Translations under genes and position numbers: made by a program
Shown: piece by piece, positions 42,691 to 50,951 of the stretch
How the letters are laid out: the number at the start of each line of letters is the position of its first letter
Position numbering within the stretch: position 1 is the stretch's first letter
Assembly: GCA_036008175.1 (NCBI GenBank)
Contig: DASYOB010000119.1
Span: forward strand, 52,071 to 116,070
Reading direction: 5' to 3'
From: DATARH01 sp036008175
Lineage (GTDB): Bacteria > Pseudomonadota > Alphaproteobacteria > ATCC43930 > CGMCC-115725
Length of the DNA: 64,000 nucleotides
Notes under the pieces: generated by a model
The model's database searches: none
What the model was told of the DNA's origin: nothing
What the model saw: only the letters and a program-made list of their open reading frames with translations

Positions 42691-43081
42691 CGGCGGTACC
42701 CGAAGGAGCTTTCTTCTTCAATTTGATCTGATTGTAATCAACAGCGGCACGGACGAGATTTTTTAGAGCACGCTCGTTAATCTTATCACCCTCGAAAAAA
42801 TCGATCGCTCGTCTCGCGTTGCCTTCGAGGCCCGCGTTGAAGAGCTTGTCAGGGTCTGGGAGGCTCGCCCCGTGAGCAAAGGTAAGCTTCACCTTCCCTT
42901 TGTGGGCGTTGGCGACCGCAATTATTCCGTCGCGAGACCACACCGGGCTTCCCATCCACTTCCATTCCTCGATTATCTCCCGGTCGGCCTCAAGGATGCT
43001 CCTGCGGATGCTGGCGAACGTTTCGCCACGCCAGTCTGTGAGTTCCGCGAACAGCTGGTCAATACGTTCCGATGGATTCAT
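42662..43081 (-). CDS. DUF1801 (YdhG-like) family protein
   Basis: A 139-residue protein of the DUF1801/YdhG family, alpha+beta proteins of the frataxin-like/iron-chaperone group of unclear function. Typical pieces are WKWMGSPVWSRDGIIAVANAHKG and KLTFAHGASLPDPDKLFN. The ATG at 43081 is the natural start. The last 15 or so residues (TADSSAPLRRA) are encoded by transposase-remnant sequence, so the original C terminus was probably replaced. Its composition is more AT-rich than neighbours, suggesting acquisition. Confidence 0.82.
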   Translation of the reverse strand: MNPSERIDQLFAELTDWRGETFASIRRSILEADREIIEEWKWMGSPVWSRDGIIAVANAHKGKVKLTFAHGASLPDPDKLFNAGLEGNARRAIDFFEGDKINERALKNLVRAAVDYNQIKLKKKAPSGTADSSAPLRRA

Positions 43082-43182
43082 TAGATCTTTATGCCTCAGA
43101 TCTTTACGCCTCGAATTCTGGTCCCGTTTCATGCGACCACAATAGTAATGTAGCGACTACATTATTAAATGAGACGCAGGGC

Positions 43183-44517
43183 CTAACGGTCAGTTCCTGA
43201 AATAATCCTGGCGCGGCACTCGCCAAAGCCGATCGGCGCATAGCCTTCGCGACGGCAGTGGGCGCGGAAGATGGCCTCGTCGCCGTTTTCGAGAAAGGTA
43301 CGGGTCTCGCCGGATTGGAGGGCGGTCGGGCGTTGCCCGTCGGCGGTGACCTCCATCAGACTGCCGTAGCCTTCGACGGTCGGCCCGGAGATCGTGCCAC
43401 TGCCAAAAATGTCGCCCGGCAAGAGGTTGCAGCCGCCACAGGTGTGATGCGCGACGAGCTGCGCCACGGTCCAGTAGAGATCCAACGTATTGCTGCGCGA
43501 CATGCGGTGCGGCGGAAGGCCCTTGTCGCGCATCGCCGCGGTCAGCAGAAAGGCTTCGAGATCGATGTCGAAGGCACCGCTCTGCTGGTCCGCCTCGTCC
43601 CAGAGATAGGGCAGCGGCCGCGGGTCGCCGGCCGGGCGCGACGGCTGCGTCACCCGGAACGGCGCCAGCGCCTCGGCGGTGACGATCCAGGGCGAGATCG
43701 TGCTGCCGAAATTCTTGCCGAGAAATGGCCCCAGGGGCGGCATCTCCCAGAACTGGATGTCGCGCGCCGACCAGTCGTTGACGAGGCCGAGGCCGAAGAT
43801 TTGCTCGCCCGCCGCCGAAATTGGGACCGGCTCGCCCTGGCGGTTGCCGGGCCCGATCCAGACCGCGAGTTCCAGCTCGTAATCGAGCTTCCGGCAGGGG
43901 CCGAAGCTCGGGGCCGCTTCGTTCGCGTCCTTGCGCTGCCCCGATGGCCGGCGCACCCGCACATTCGATTCCCGCACCGACGACGCTCGGCTGTGATACG
44001 CGACAGGGACGTATTTGTAATTCGGGTTCAACGGGTTGTTCGGATCGCGCCGACGGCCGCCATTGGTGGCGTGATGAATGCCGGCGAAAAAATCGGTGAA
44101 ATTGCCGATCGATGCCGGCAGGTGCAACCAGCAATCGCCGGCGCGATGCAGCAGCTTCTCGGCGAGCGGCTCGGCTTTACTGCGTCCCGCGCCGTCGGCA
44201 TCCAGCAACGCGAAGACCTGCTGCCGCAAGGCTCGGCGCGGCCCTGAGCCGAGCGCCATCAGCGGGTTCAGGGTCCCGCCCGAGGCCGCTTCCGCCGCTG
44301 TCGCCGCGGCATCGGAGAAGAGGCCGGCTTCGAGTGCAGCGCGCAGGTCGAAGATCATGTCGCCAATCGCGACGCCGCCGCGCGGCGCCGCATCGGGCGC
44401 CGTCCGCCCCGGCGGGCTGAACACACCGAAAGGCAGGTTCTGCAGCGGAAACTCCGGATGCCCGTTGGCCGAGGCGACCCAGCTCCGGCGTGCAGAATCA
44501 TGGGTTTCGTCGATCAT
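43183..44517 (-). CDS. fahA: Fumarylacetoacetase
   Basis: A 444-residue enzyme, the final step of tyrosine and homogentisate degradation: fumarylacetoacetate to fumarate and acetoacetate. The N-terminal beta domain (ENLPFGVF-like, here LQNLPFGVF) and the catalytic domain with FTDFFAGIHHATNGG, YKYVPVAYHSRASS, DYELELAVWIG, NDWSARDIQ and GDIFGSGTISGP are all present. Homogentisate dioxygenase and maleylacetoacetate isomerase are not in this window. A good ribosome-binding site (GTGAGGA) precedes the ATG. It follows the MFS gene. Confidence 0.95.
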   Translation of the reverse strand: MIDETHDSARRSWVASANGHPEFPLQNLPFGVFSPPGRTAPDAAPRGGVAIGDMIFDLRAALEAGLFSDAAATAAEAASGGTLNPLMALGSGPRRALRQQVFALLDADGAGRSKAEPLAEKLLHRAGDCWLHLPASIGNFTDFFAGIHHATNGGRRRDPNNPLNPNYKYVPVAYHSRASSVRESNVRVRRPSGQRKDANEAAPSFGPCRKLDYELELAVWIGPGNRQGEPVPISAAGEQIFGLGLVNDWSARDIQFWEMPPLGPFLGKNFGSTISPWIVTAEALAPFRVTQPSRPAGDPRPLPYLWDEADQQSGAFDIDLEAFLLTAAMRDKGLPPHRMSRSNTLDLYWTVAQLVAHHTCGGCNLLPGDIFGSGTISGPTVEGYGSLMEVTADGQRPTALQSGETRTFLENGDEAIFRAHCRREGYAPIGFGECRARIISGTDR

Positions 44518-44594
44518 GCTGATTCCTCACTTCGAAAGCGGCGCATTCTCCATCGCGAGCGCCCTGCGCGCACGCGCTCGATGTGCGCCCTTAC

Positions 44595-45848
44595 CTATCC
44601 GCCCTCAGCGGCGGCCGGCTCAGCCTTTGCCGAAGCTATCGCCGGCGGCGTGTCCTCCGATGGGCGGCGCACAGCAATCAGGCCGAAAATCAGCGCCAGC
44701 ACGACAAAGCCGGCAAAGATCGCAATCGGGCCGAGCGCGGATCCCTGCGGCAGCAGGGCGACCAGAAAACTGCCGCTCGCCGCCATCGTCATCTGCAGAA
44801 AGCCCATCAGCCCCGAGGCGGTGCCGGCAATCCGCGGATGGATGCTGAGCGCCGCCGCCATGACCGAGGGCTGGCTCAACCCGTCGCCGATCTCGGCAAA
44901 GGCGATTGGCAGGAACAGAGCCCAGACGCTCGGCTCGCCGACCAGACCCCACAAAACTAGTCCGGCAGCCGCGGCGAAGGACAGCATGCGGCCGCAGATC
45001 AGCACCCGGAGGCTGCCGTAGCGCGGCGCAAACCTTGCCGCCCCGGCGTTGCCGAGCATGTAGGTCGCCATCGGCAACAGGATCATCAGCCCATAGGTGC
45101 TCGGGGGCTGCCCCAAGGTGTCGGCGAGGAGGTGCGGCGCGCTGGCGATAAAGGTGAACCAGGACGCGCTGGCGCAGGCGCTGCATAACGCAAATCCGAC
45201 AAAACGCGGCGAATGCAGCAGCGACGCGTAGGCGCCGACCATGCCGGCGGGATCGAGCCGCATACGGTTGCGGTTGGTTTCGCCCAACCGGACCAACGTC
45301 ACGGCGAAAACAACGCCACCGAGCCCGCCGAGCAGCACGAAGATCGCGCGCCAATCGATGAACTCGGCAAGATAGGCGCCGACCGCCGGCGAAATCGCCG
45401 GCGGCAAGGTCATCGCCATCATCACCAGCGCAAGTCCGCGCGCCGCGGCTTCGCGCTCGTACACGTCCCGGATGATTGCGCGGGCCAGCACGACCTCGGC
45501 ACAGGCGCCGAAGCCTTCAAGCACACGGCCGGCGACCAGAGACCCGAGAGTCGGCGCCAGGCCGCACAGCGCGGTGCCGACCAGAAACATCGCCAGCCCG
45601 GCGATCAGCACCGGGCGCCGGCCGTAGCGGTCCGACAGCGGCCCATATACCAGCTGCCCCGCGGCGATCCCGGCAAGGTAGAGGCTGAGGACGAGCTGAA
45701 CCCGCGCCGGCCTATCGTCAAACGCCTCGACCAGGAGCGGCAGCGCCGGCACCACCATGTGCAGCGCGCAGAAGGCAAGCGCCGTGACGGCGGCGAGCAG
45801 TGCCAGCGACGGTGCCCCTAAACGGTCATTGCGAGCGAAGCGAAGCAA
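44595..45848 (-). CDS. MFS multidrug exporter (Bcr/CflA type)
   Basis: A 417-residue twelve-helix transporter. The Bcr/CflA signature is visible as LVYGPLSDRYGRRPVL in the loop after helix 2 and RVLEGFGACAEVVLARAIIRD around helix 4-5. It exports drugs or metabolites with proton exchange. The listed start is a TTG, and the first residues (LRFARND) are the chance translation of a dispersed repeat at 45825-45852. An internal start cannot be excluded, so the extreme N terminus is uncertain. Confidence 0.85.
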   Translation of the reverse strand: MLRFARNDRLGAPSLALLAAVTALAFCALHMVVPALPLLVEAFDDRPARVQLVLSLYLAGIAAGQLVYGPLSDRYGRRPVLIAGLAMFLVGTALCGLAPTLGSLVAGRVLEGFGACAEVVLARAIIRDVYEREAAARGLALVMMAMTLPPAISPAVGAYLAEFIDWRAIFVLLGGLGGVVFAVTLVRLGETNRNRMRLDPAGMVGAYASLLHSPRFVGFALCSACASASWFTFIASAPHLLADTLGQPPSTYGLMILLPMATYMLGNAGAARFAPRYGSLRVLICGRMLSFAAAAGLVLWGLVGEPSVWALFLPIAFAEIGDGLSQPSVMAAALSIHPRIAGTASGLMGFLQMTMAASGSFLVALLPQGSALGPIAIFAGFVVLALIFGLIAVRRPSEDTPPAIASAKAEPAAAEGG

Positions 45849-45852
45849 TCTC
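45825..45852. repeat. Dispersed intergenic repeat overlapping an MFS 5' end
   Basis: The segment reads GTCATTGCGAGCGAAGCGAAG followed by CAATCTC on the + strand, a very common proteobacterial intergenic repeat type. It covers the start codon region of the exporter gene. Confidence 0.7.
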
Positions 45853-45926
45853 GTTCTGCCAGAGTTCCTACACGTCGAGTTAGCTTCGTCCCGGTGTTGC
45901 CCGCAACGACAGCAGGCGCTTGGCAG

Positions 45927-46643
45927 TCATGCCGCGGCAGACCGCAAGTCCGCCAGACTGTGGCGCTGTCGTCCCGCGGCGTCGAAATTTCCGGGGTCGA
46001 GCCAGCGTTCGAAAGCCGTTCGCAAACCCGGCCATTCCCGGTCGGTGATCGAGAACCAAGCGGTATCGCGGTTGCGCCCGTTGGTTATCGTCGCCTGCCG
46101 GAACAGCCCTTCGTACTGGAAACCGAGTCGCTGGGCGGCGGCGCGGCTTGGCGCGTTCAGCGCATCGCACTTCCACTCGTAGCGGCGATAGCCGAGTTCG
46201 TCGAAGCCGCGCCGCATCAGCAGGTACATCGCTTCCGTCGCCGCCGGCCGGCGCTGCAGCAGCGGGCTGAACACGAGGCTGCCGACTTCAATGACGCCGA
46301 CCGCCGGCTGCGCGTTGATGTAGGCTGCGACCCCGACGGCTTTGCCGAGAGCGTTGTCGCGGATCGCGTGAAACAGCCGGTCAGGATCGGCGCATGCCCC
46401 ATCCACCCAGGCGCGGTATTCGGTGAGGGTGGCAAAGGGACCATAGGGATAATAGGTCCAGTTCCGCCCCTCCCGGTCCTCGGCATTGGCGGCAAACAAA
46501 TCCGCGGCGTGACGCTCACGGTCGAGCGGCTCGACCGTGCAGAAGCAGCCGGCAATCGGCGTCCGAGGCGGCAACGGCCGCGGCGACCAGCCCGAGACCG
46601 GGAACCCGACCGGCTGCCCCAACGCGTTGTGCTCGAACTCCAT
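45927..46643 (-). CDS. GNAT-family N-acetyltransferase (RimJ/RimL-like)
   Basis: A 238-residue GNAT enzyme of the RimJ/RimL-like group. The core runs from about residue 35 to 205, with GVIEVGSLVFSPLLQRRPAATEAMYLL, the acetyl-CoA loop region (here QRRPAATEA), and YEWKCDALNAPSRAAAQRLGFQYEG near its end. It acetylates an amino group of a protein or small molecule; substrate unknown. The ATG at 46643 gives the normal length; the open frame upstream overlaps the Lin0512 genes. It begins 4 bases after the second Lin0512 gene. Confidence 0.88.
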   Translation of the reverse strand: MEFEHNALGQPVGFPVSGWSPRPLPPRTPIAGCFCTVEPLDRERHAADLFAANAEDREGRNWTYYPYGPFATLTEYRAWVDGACADPDRLFHAIRDNALGKAVGVAAYINAQPAVGVIEVGSLVFSPLLQRRPAATEAMYLLMRRGFDELGYRRYEWKCDALNAPSRAAAQRLGFQYEGLFRQATITNGRNRDTAWFSITDREWPGLRTAFERWLDPGNFDAAGRQRHSLADLRSAAA

Positions 46644-46647
46644 GCGC

Positions 46648-46998
46648 TCAGCTTTTCTCGCCGAGCTGGAGCCGCACGGTGACCGCCGCACTGGCAATGA
46701 TAGCGACATCGCCCGAGGTGTCGTCCGGCACGTCAAGCCCGCCCTTGACCGCGCGCACACGCACCTGGCCGTGCGGCAGCGCCGCCTTCACGGCCGCCGC
46801 ATCGACCTTGTCCGGCTGCTGCACCCCGATTGTGACCTCGACCTGCATCGTGCCCGAATCGATGCCGAGGCTGCGAATGAGGCTCAAGGAGCTGTGGTGG
46901 ATCGCATCCTGTACCGCGCGCACCGCGGCCTTGGTGTAGTCGCCGCCATGCAGATCGTTGCCGGTGCCGAATTCGGTGATGACCCGCTTTAACGTCAT
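46648..46998 (-). CDS. Lin0512-family protein, copy 2
   Basis: A 116-residue protein of the small Lin0512 family, of unknown function. Its hallmark is HGGDYTKAAVRAVQDAIHH near the N terminus, then DSGTMQVEVTIGVQQPDKVD and a closing VAIIASAAVTVRL strand. It overlaps the preceding copy by 4 bases (ATGA) and shares its pattern throughout, so the two arose by duplication. The genes may form a heteromeric complex; this is inference. Confidence 0.85.
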   Translation of the reverse strand: MTLKRVITEFGTGNDLHGGDYTKAAVRAVQDAIHHSSLSLIRSLGIDSGTMQVEVTIGVQQPDKVDAAAVKAALPHGQVRVRAVKGGLDVPDDTSGDVAIIASAAVTVRLQLGEKS

Positions 46999-47348
46999 GG
47001 CCGGCCCTCGGGGATATCGAGCCGGACGACCGCCGCGGCGTTGGCGACGACTGTCGCATTGGTGCCGGTGTCGTTCGGGATTTCCAGCCCACCCTCAATG
47101 ACCGTCACCGTGCCAGCGCCGTGCGGCAAGACCGCCAGCACGGCTTCCCTGTCAACCTGCTCCGGCCGCGGCACGCCGATCGTCACCTCGACCTGCATCG
47201 AATCGACCGGCAGCCCCACCGCATCGGCGACGGAGAGCGAATTGTGCCAGAGCGCGTCGCGGAGGGCCCGCACCGCCGCCTTGGTGTAGTCCCGGCCGCG
47301 GATATCGGTGCCCATGCCGATCTGCAGCACCATGCGTTTCAGCGCCAT
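46995..47348 (-). CDS. Lin0512-family protein, copy 1
   Basis: A 117-residue member of the same family as its downstream neighbour: RGRDYTKAAVRALRDALWH, DSMQVEVTIGVPRPEQVD and a final ATVVANAAAVVRL. No metal site or catalytic motif is recognisable. It starts 11 bases after the PhyH-type gene, inside one apparent operon. Confidence 0.85.
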   Translation of the reverse strand: MALKRMVLQIGMGTDIRGRDYTKAAVRALRDALWHNSLSVADAVGLPVDSMQVEVTIGVPRPEQVDREAVLAVLPHGAGTVTVIEGGLEIPNDTGTNATVVANAAAVVRLDIPEGRP

Positions 47349-47359
47349 TACGCCGGCTC

Positions 47360-48205
47360 CTATTCAGCCGCCACCCCCACCTTTCCCTCCCCCGCGAGCG
47401 GGGGAGGGTTAAGGAGGGGGCGGTGCGCGCGGGCATAGGTCAGCAGCGCGTCATCGGCGACCGCGTCGATCGGAGTGAAATCCCGATGCGCGATCCATTC
47501 CGGCCGGGTCGGCTTGCGGATGTGGTTTGAGACCGCGCACAGCGTCAGGTAGACGATCTTGCGCGGATAAGGCGTAATGTTGGCGGTCGAGGCGTGCACC
47601 AGGTTGCCGTGGAACATTAAGACCGCGCCGGGCTTGCCGGTCGGTGCGACGATGCCGGCAGTCTCCACCAGCTGCGTGATCGTGTCGTGGTCGAGCGTCC
47701 ACAGCGGATAGGAGGTGGTGGCCTCGTCGTGCCCGGCTGGCAGCACGCCATGCTTGTGGCTGCGCGGGATGAACATCAGCGGGCCGTTGATCGGCATGAC
47801 CTCGTCGAGAAACACCGAGATGTTCATCGCCCGCGGCTCCGGCATGCCGTCGTCGCGCGCCCAGGTGCCGTAATCCTGGTGCCATTGCCAGACATCGCCG
47901 TCGAAGGCCGCCTTGGCGTTGACCTTGTACTGATGCATGTAGAGTTTCTCGCCGAACAGCTGCTCGACCGGCTCGATCAGCCGCGGATGCGTGCCGAGCA
48001 GGCGGAAGCCCTCGTTGTAGGTGTTTGCGGCGAAGGCGGTGCGCGGCGCGCCCGATTTCTCGCGCCACACCTCCGGGCGCTCGGAGCGGTAGATTTCCTC
48101 GGCCTCGCGCCGCAAGGCCGCAACCTCTTCGTCGGAGAAGCAATCGGGCAGGAAGAGATAGCCCGCTTCGTCGAATTCCCGGAGCTGCTCGGGGGTCAGC
48201 CGCAT
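47360..48205 (-). CDS. PhyH-family Fe(II)/2-oxoglutarate dioxygenase
   Basis: A 281-residue phytanoyl-CoA dioxygenase-like enzyme. The iron triad is His109 and Asp111 (WQWHQDYGTW) and His204 (GNLVHAST), with Arg215 (YPRKIVYL) for 2-oxoglutarate. It hydroxylates an unidentified organic substrate. The last 20 residues (LNPPPLAGEGKVGVAAE) are encoded by a GC-rich palindromic repeat, so the natural C terminus may have been shorter. The start ATG follows GGAGGGAGGA. First gene of the run with Lin0512 and GNAT. Confidence 0.9.
   Translation of the reverse strand: MRLTPEQLREFDEAGYLFLPDCFSDEEVAALRREAEEIYRSERPEVWREKSGAPRTAFAANTYNEGFRLLGTHPRLIEPVEQLFGEKLYMHQYKVNAKAAFDGDVWQWHQDYGTWARDDGMPEPRAMNISVFLDEVMPINGPLMFIPRSHKHGVLPAGHDEATTSYPLWTLDHDTITQLVETAGIVAPTGKPGAVLMFHGNLVHASTANITPYPRKIVYLTLCAVSNHIRKPTRPEWIAHRDFTPIDAVADDALLTYARAHRPLLNPPPLAGEGKVGVAAE
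47371..47423. repeat. Palindromic repeat within the PhyH gene 3' end
   Basis: A perfect 11-base-pair stem, CCCTCCCCCGC at 47385-47395 and GCGGGGGAGGG at 47398-47408, with flanking poly-C and poly-G arms. Similar in layout to 17552-17598. Its chance translation gives the PLAGEGKVG peptide at the PhyH C terminus. Confidence 0.75.
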
Positions 48206-48337
48206 GGCGATCCTCCCTCCTTGACGGTTGCCGCGATGATGTCACAGCAGGAGAGGCGGTTCCAGCAGCCGCGGCGCGCGCCAGCGCGGCGCGTTGGGCG
48301 CTACCGCAACCGCGTCGGCGCTTTTACACTGTGATTG

Positions 48338-49303
48338 ATGACCGAGCGCCGCGACCTGTTTCCGCCGATCGAACCCTACCGCACCGGGCGGCTCAAGCTC
48401 GACCAGCGCCATACGATGTATTGGGAGGAATCGGGCAATGCGGACGGGCAGCCGGTGCTGTTTCTGCATGGCGGGCCGGGCGCCGGTGCGACGCCGGTGC
48501 ATCGCCGGTTTTTCGATCCCGCCCATTGGCGCATCGTCGTCTTCGATCAGCGCGGCGGCGGGCGATCGACGCCACTCGGCGAGATCTGCGACAATTCCCC
48601 CGATCACCTCGTCGCCGATATCGAGCGGCTGCGCCGCGAATTGAGGATCGCCGAATGGCTGCTGTTCGGCGGCTCCTGGGGCTCGACCCTGGCACTGTAT
48701 TACGCTCAGGCCTACCCCGAGCGGGTCAGCGGCCTGATCCTGCGCGGGATCTTCTTGTGCCGGCAGACCGAGATCGACTGGTTTCTCTACGGCGCGCAGA
48801 CGATCTTTCCCGAGGCGTGGCGCGCTTTCGCCGGGTTTCTGCCCGAGGCAGAACGCGGTGATCTGCTCGCCGGCTACTACCGCCGCCTGATCGACCCCGA
48901 CCCGCGCATCCACATGCCGGCGGCGCGGGCGTGGAGCGTCTATGAAGGCGCCTGCTCGACCTTGCTGCCGAACCCGGAGACGATCGCCGCTTTCGGCGAG
49001 GACCGGCTCGCCCTGGGCCTGGCTCGGATCGAGGCGCACTACTTCAGCTCCCACCTGTATCCGCCGGAGCGCGACCTGATCGGCCGGATCGACCGCATCC
49101 GCCACCTGCCGGCGACGATCGTTCAGGGGCGTTACGACATGGTATGCCCGATTCGCAGCGCCGACGAATTGTCGCGGGCCTGGCCCGAGGCGGAATACGT
49201 GGTCGTCCGCGACGCCGGGCATTCGGCGATGGAGCCGGGGATCCGGGAGCAGCTGGTGCTGGCGACCGAGCGGCGCAAGCGCGCTCGGCGACGCCGCAAC
49301 TGA
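48338..49303 (+). CDS. pip: Prolyl iminopeptidase
   Basis: A 321-residue alpha/beta-hydrolase peptidase that removes N-terminal proline. Diagnostic features are the oxyanion loop FLHGGPGAG, FDQRGGGRSTP, the nucleophile GGSWGSTLAL and the terminal catalytic His in RDAGHSAMEPG; MYWEESGN and WSVYEGACSTL are family-specific. ATG at 48338 is preferred to the TTG three bases earlier. It diverges from the PhyH gene across about 130 bases that likely hold both promoters. Confidence 0.93.
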   Translation: MTERRDLFPPIEPYRTGRLKLDQRHTMYWEESGNADGQPVLFLHGGPGAGATPVHRRFFDPAHWRIVVFDQRGGGRSTPLGEICDNSPDHLVADIERLRRELRIAEWLLFGGSWGSTLALYYAQAYPERVSGLILRGIFLCRQTEIDWFLYGAQTIFPEAWRAFAGFLPEAERGDLLAGYYRRLIDPDPRIHMPAARAWSVYEGACSTLLPNPETIAAFGEDRLALGLARIEAHYFSSHLYPPERDLIGRIDRIRHLPATIVQGRYDMVCPIRSADELSRAWPEAEYVVVRDAGHSAMEPGIREQLVLATERRKRARRRRN

Positions 49304-49373
49304 CCCACCGAGCGCGAGCGCAGCGGCCTGCTTGCCGCCCGGGTCTCGCTTTTGACGGGGTATCGCCTCTAAT

Positions 49374-49982
49374 ATGCGGCCGGCGAGCGACCCGGCGTCG
49401 AGGCGCCGCAGCAAAACGGGGGTAGGGGTGGGTCTTTCGACATTCGGCCGGTTGGCGGCCGTTGCGCCAATCCTTCTCGCCGGCATGACTATCCTTGCCC
49501 GGCCGGCGGCGGCGCAGATCACCCTCGGCTCATCCGGCGACCCGCCGCACCTCGCGATGGGCCTCGGCGCCTTCGACATCACGCCGAGCGCCCACAAGGA
49601 CAGCGAGACATCGGCCGAGGCCCGCGCCGAATACCGCTTCGGTGACAAACTCTGGATCATCTCGCCGTTTGTCGGGGTGTCGGGCAGCAGCGACGGCGCG
49701 TTCTACGGTTATTTCGGGTTCGGGTTCGACGTCAATTTCGGCCCGAACTGGGTGCTCACCCCAACCGGCGCCGCCGGCTATTTCACCCGCGGCCAGGGCA
49801 CCAAGCTCGGCTCATGGTGGGAATTCCGTACCGGCGCGGAATTCGCGTATCGGTTCGCCGACAGCAGCCGCCTCGGTATTGCGGTGAACCACACCTCGAA
49901 CGCGGGCCTGACCAAGCGTAACCCGGGCGAGCAGTCGGCGGTGCTTGTCTACAGCGTGCCGATGCCTTCGATCGCATGGTGA
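49374..49982 (+). CDS. PagL-like acyloxyacyl hydrolase (lipid A 3-O-deacylase type)
   Basis: A 202-residue (or 184 from the GTG at 49428, which sits behind GGGGGTAGGG) exported barrel. After the signal peptide (AVAPILLAGMTILARPAAAQ), a short beta-barrel has the PagL-type active site near the C terminus: NHTSNAGLTKRNPGEQS supplies the His, Ser and Glu triad. PagL removes the 3-O acyl chain of lipid A in the outer membrane. The next gene starts inside its stop codon region. Confidence 0.82.
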   Translation: MRPASDPASRRRSKTGVGVGLSTFGRLAAVAPILLAGMTILARPAAAQITLGSSGDPPHLAMGLGAFDITPSAHKDSETSAEARAEYRFGDKLWIISPFVGVSGSSDGAFYGYFGFGFDVNFGPNWVLTPTGAAGYFTRGQGTKLGSWWEFRTGAEFAYRFADSSRLGIAVNHTSNAGLTKRNPGEQSAVLVYSVPMPSIAW

Positions 49983-50926
49983 TCCGAGCACGGCTCCCGT
50001 TCGAAAGGCGCATCGAAGCCTACATCTCACGGCTCGTGCCGACGACACGGGCCGCCCTGTGGATGCTGGTCGGCGGCGTCTGCGCGGTCATGATGAACGT
50101 GCTGATCCGCGTCGCGGCGCAGCGCATGCATCCGTTCGAGGTGACGTTTTTCCGCTGTCTGTTCAGCCTCGGCTTTATGGCGCCGTTCATCATCCGCGCC
50201 GGGCCCGCCCTGCTGCACAATCAGAAGATCGGGTTCTTCACGCTGCGCGCGGCGGTCGGCTTGGTCTCGATGCTGACCTGGTTCTACGGCATCACGCTGG
50301 TGCCACTGGCGACCGCCACCGCGGTCAATTTTACCGCGCCGCTGTTCGCGACTATGGGCGCGGCGCTTATTTTGCACGAGGACGTGCGGCTGCGCCGCTG
50401 GTCGGCGGTCGCGGTCGGCTTTCTCGGCGTCCTTGTGATTCTGCGGCCGGGCCGGTCGTCGATCGACATCAACTTGCTGCTGATCCTGCTCTCGGCGGCG
50501 AGCGCGGCGATGAACAACATCACCGTCAAATACCTGGTGCGCACCGAGCGCCCCAACGTCATTGTCGCGATGTTCGTGCTTTATCTGACGCCCTTGTCGC
50601 TGTTGCCGGCGCTGTTCTTCTGGAGCTGGCCCGATCCGCGCACGTTGGCGGCGCTCATCGGGCTCGGTGGGCTCGGGACCCTCGCGCACATCTCGGTGAC
50701 GCGGGCATATGCGGCGGCCGATGCCAGCGCCTGCGCGCCCTACGAGTTCCTGCGGCTGCCCTTTGCGGCGCTGGTCGGCTTTCTGCTGTTCGGCGAGCTG
50801 ACCGACGCCTGGACCTGGGTCGGCGCGGCGATCATCGTCGGCGCCTCGATGTATGTCGCCTACCGCGAGGCGCATGTCGCCAGGCACGGCCGTAGCGAGA
50901 CGACCCGGCCGGCGACGGCGCGCTGA
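49976..50926 (+). CDS. EamA/DMT-superfamily exporter
   Basis: A 316-residue ten-helix transporter with two EamA repeats. AVNFTAPLFATMGAALILHEDVRLRRWSAVAVGFLGVLVILRPG marks the first, and DAWTWVGAAIIVGASMYV the second. It overlaps the PagL-like gene by 7 bases (ATGGTGA), so the two are probably translated from the same mRNA. Substrate unknown. It is similar in organisation to the exporter at 22-981. Confidence 0.88.
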   Translation: MVIRARLPFERRIEAYISRLVPTTRAALWMLVGGVCAVMMNVLIRVAAQRMHPFEVTFFRCLFSLGFMAPFIIRAGPALLHNQKIGFFTLRAAVGLVSMLTWFYGITLVPLATATAVNFTAPLFATMGAALILHEDVRLRRWSAVAVGFLGVLVILRPGRSSIDINLLLILLSAASAAMNNITVKYLVRTERPNVIVAMFVLYLTPLSLLPALFFWSWPDPRTLAALIGLGGLGTLAHISVTRAYAAADASACAPYEFLRLPFAALVGFLLFGELTDAWTWVGAAIIVGASMYVAYREAHVARHGRSETTRPATAR

Positions 50927-50951
50927 TCGGTTAAAGGCACGGGAGAAGGCG

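Noticed and set aside
42100..42726. 208-residue plus-strand frame over the PilZ and transposase region
   Set aside because: Its first half is antisense to the PilZ gene and only the tail matches transposase; it is not an intact gene.
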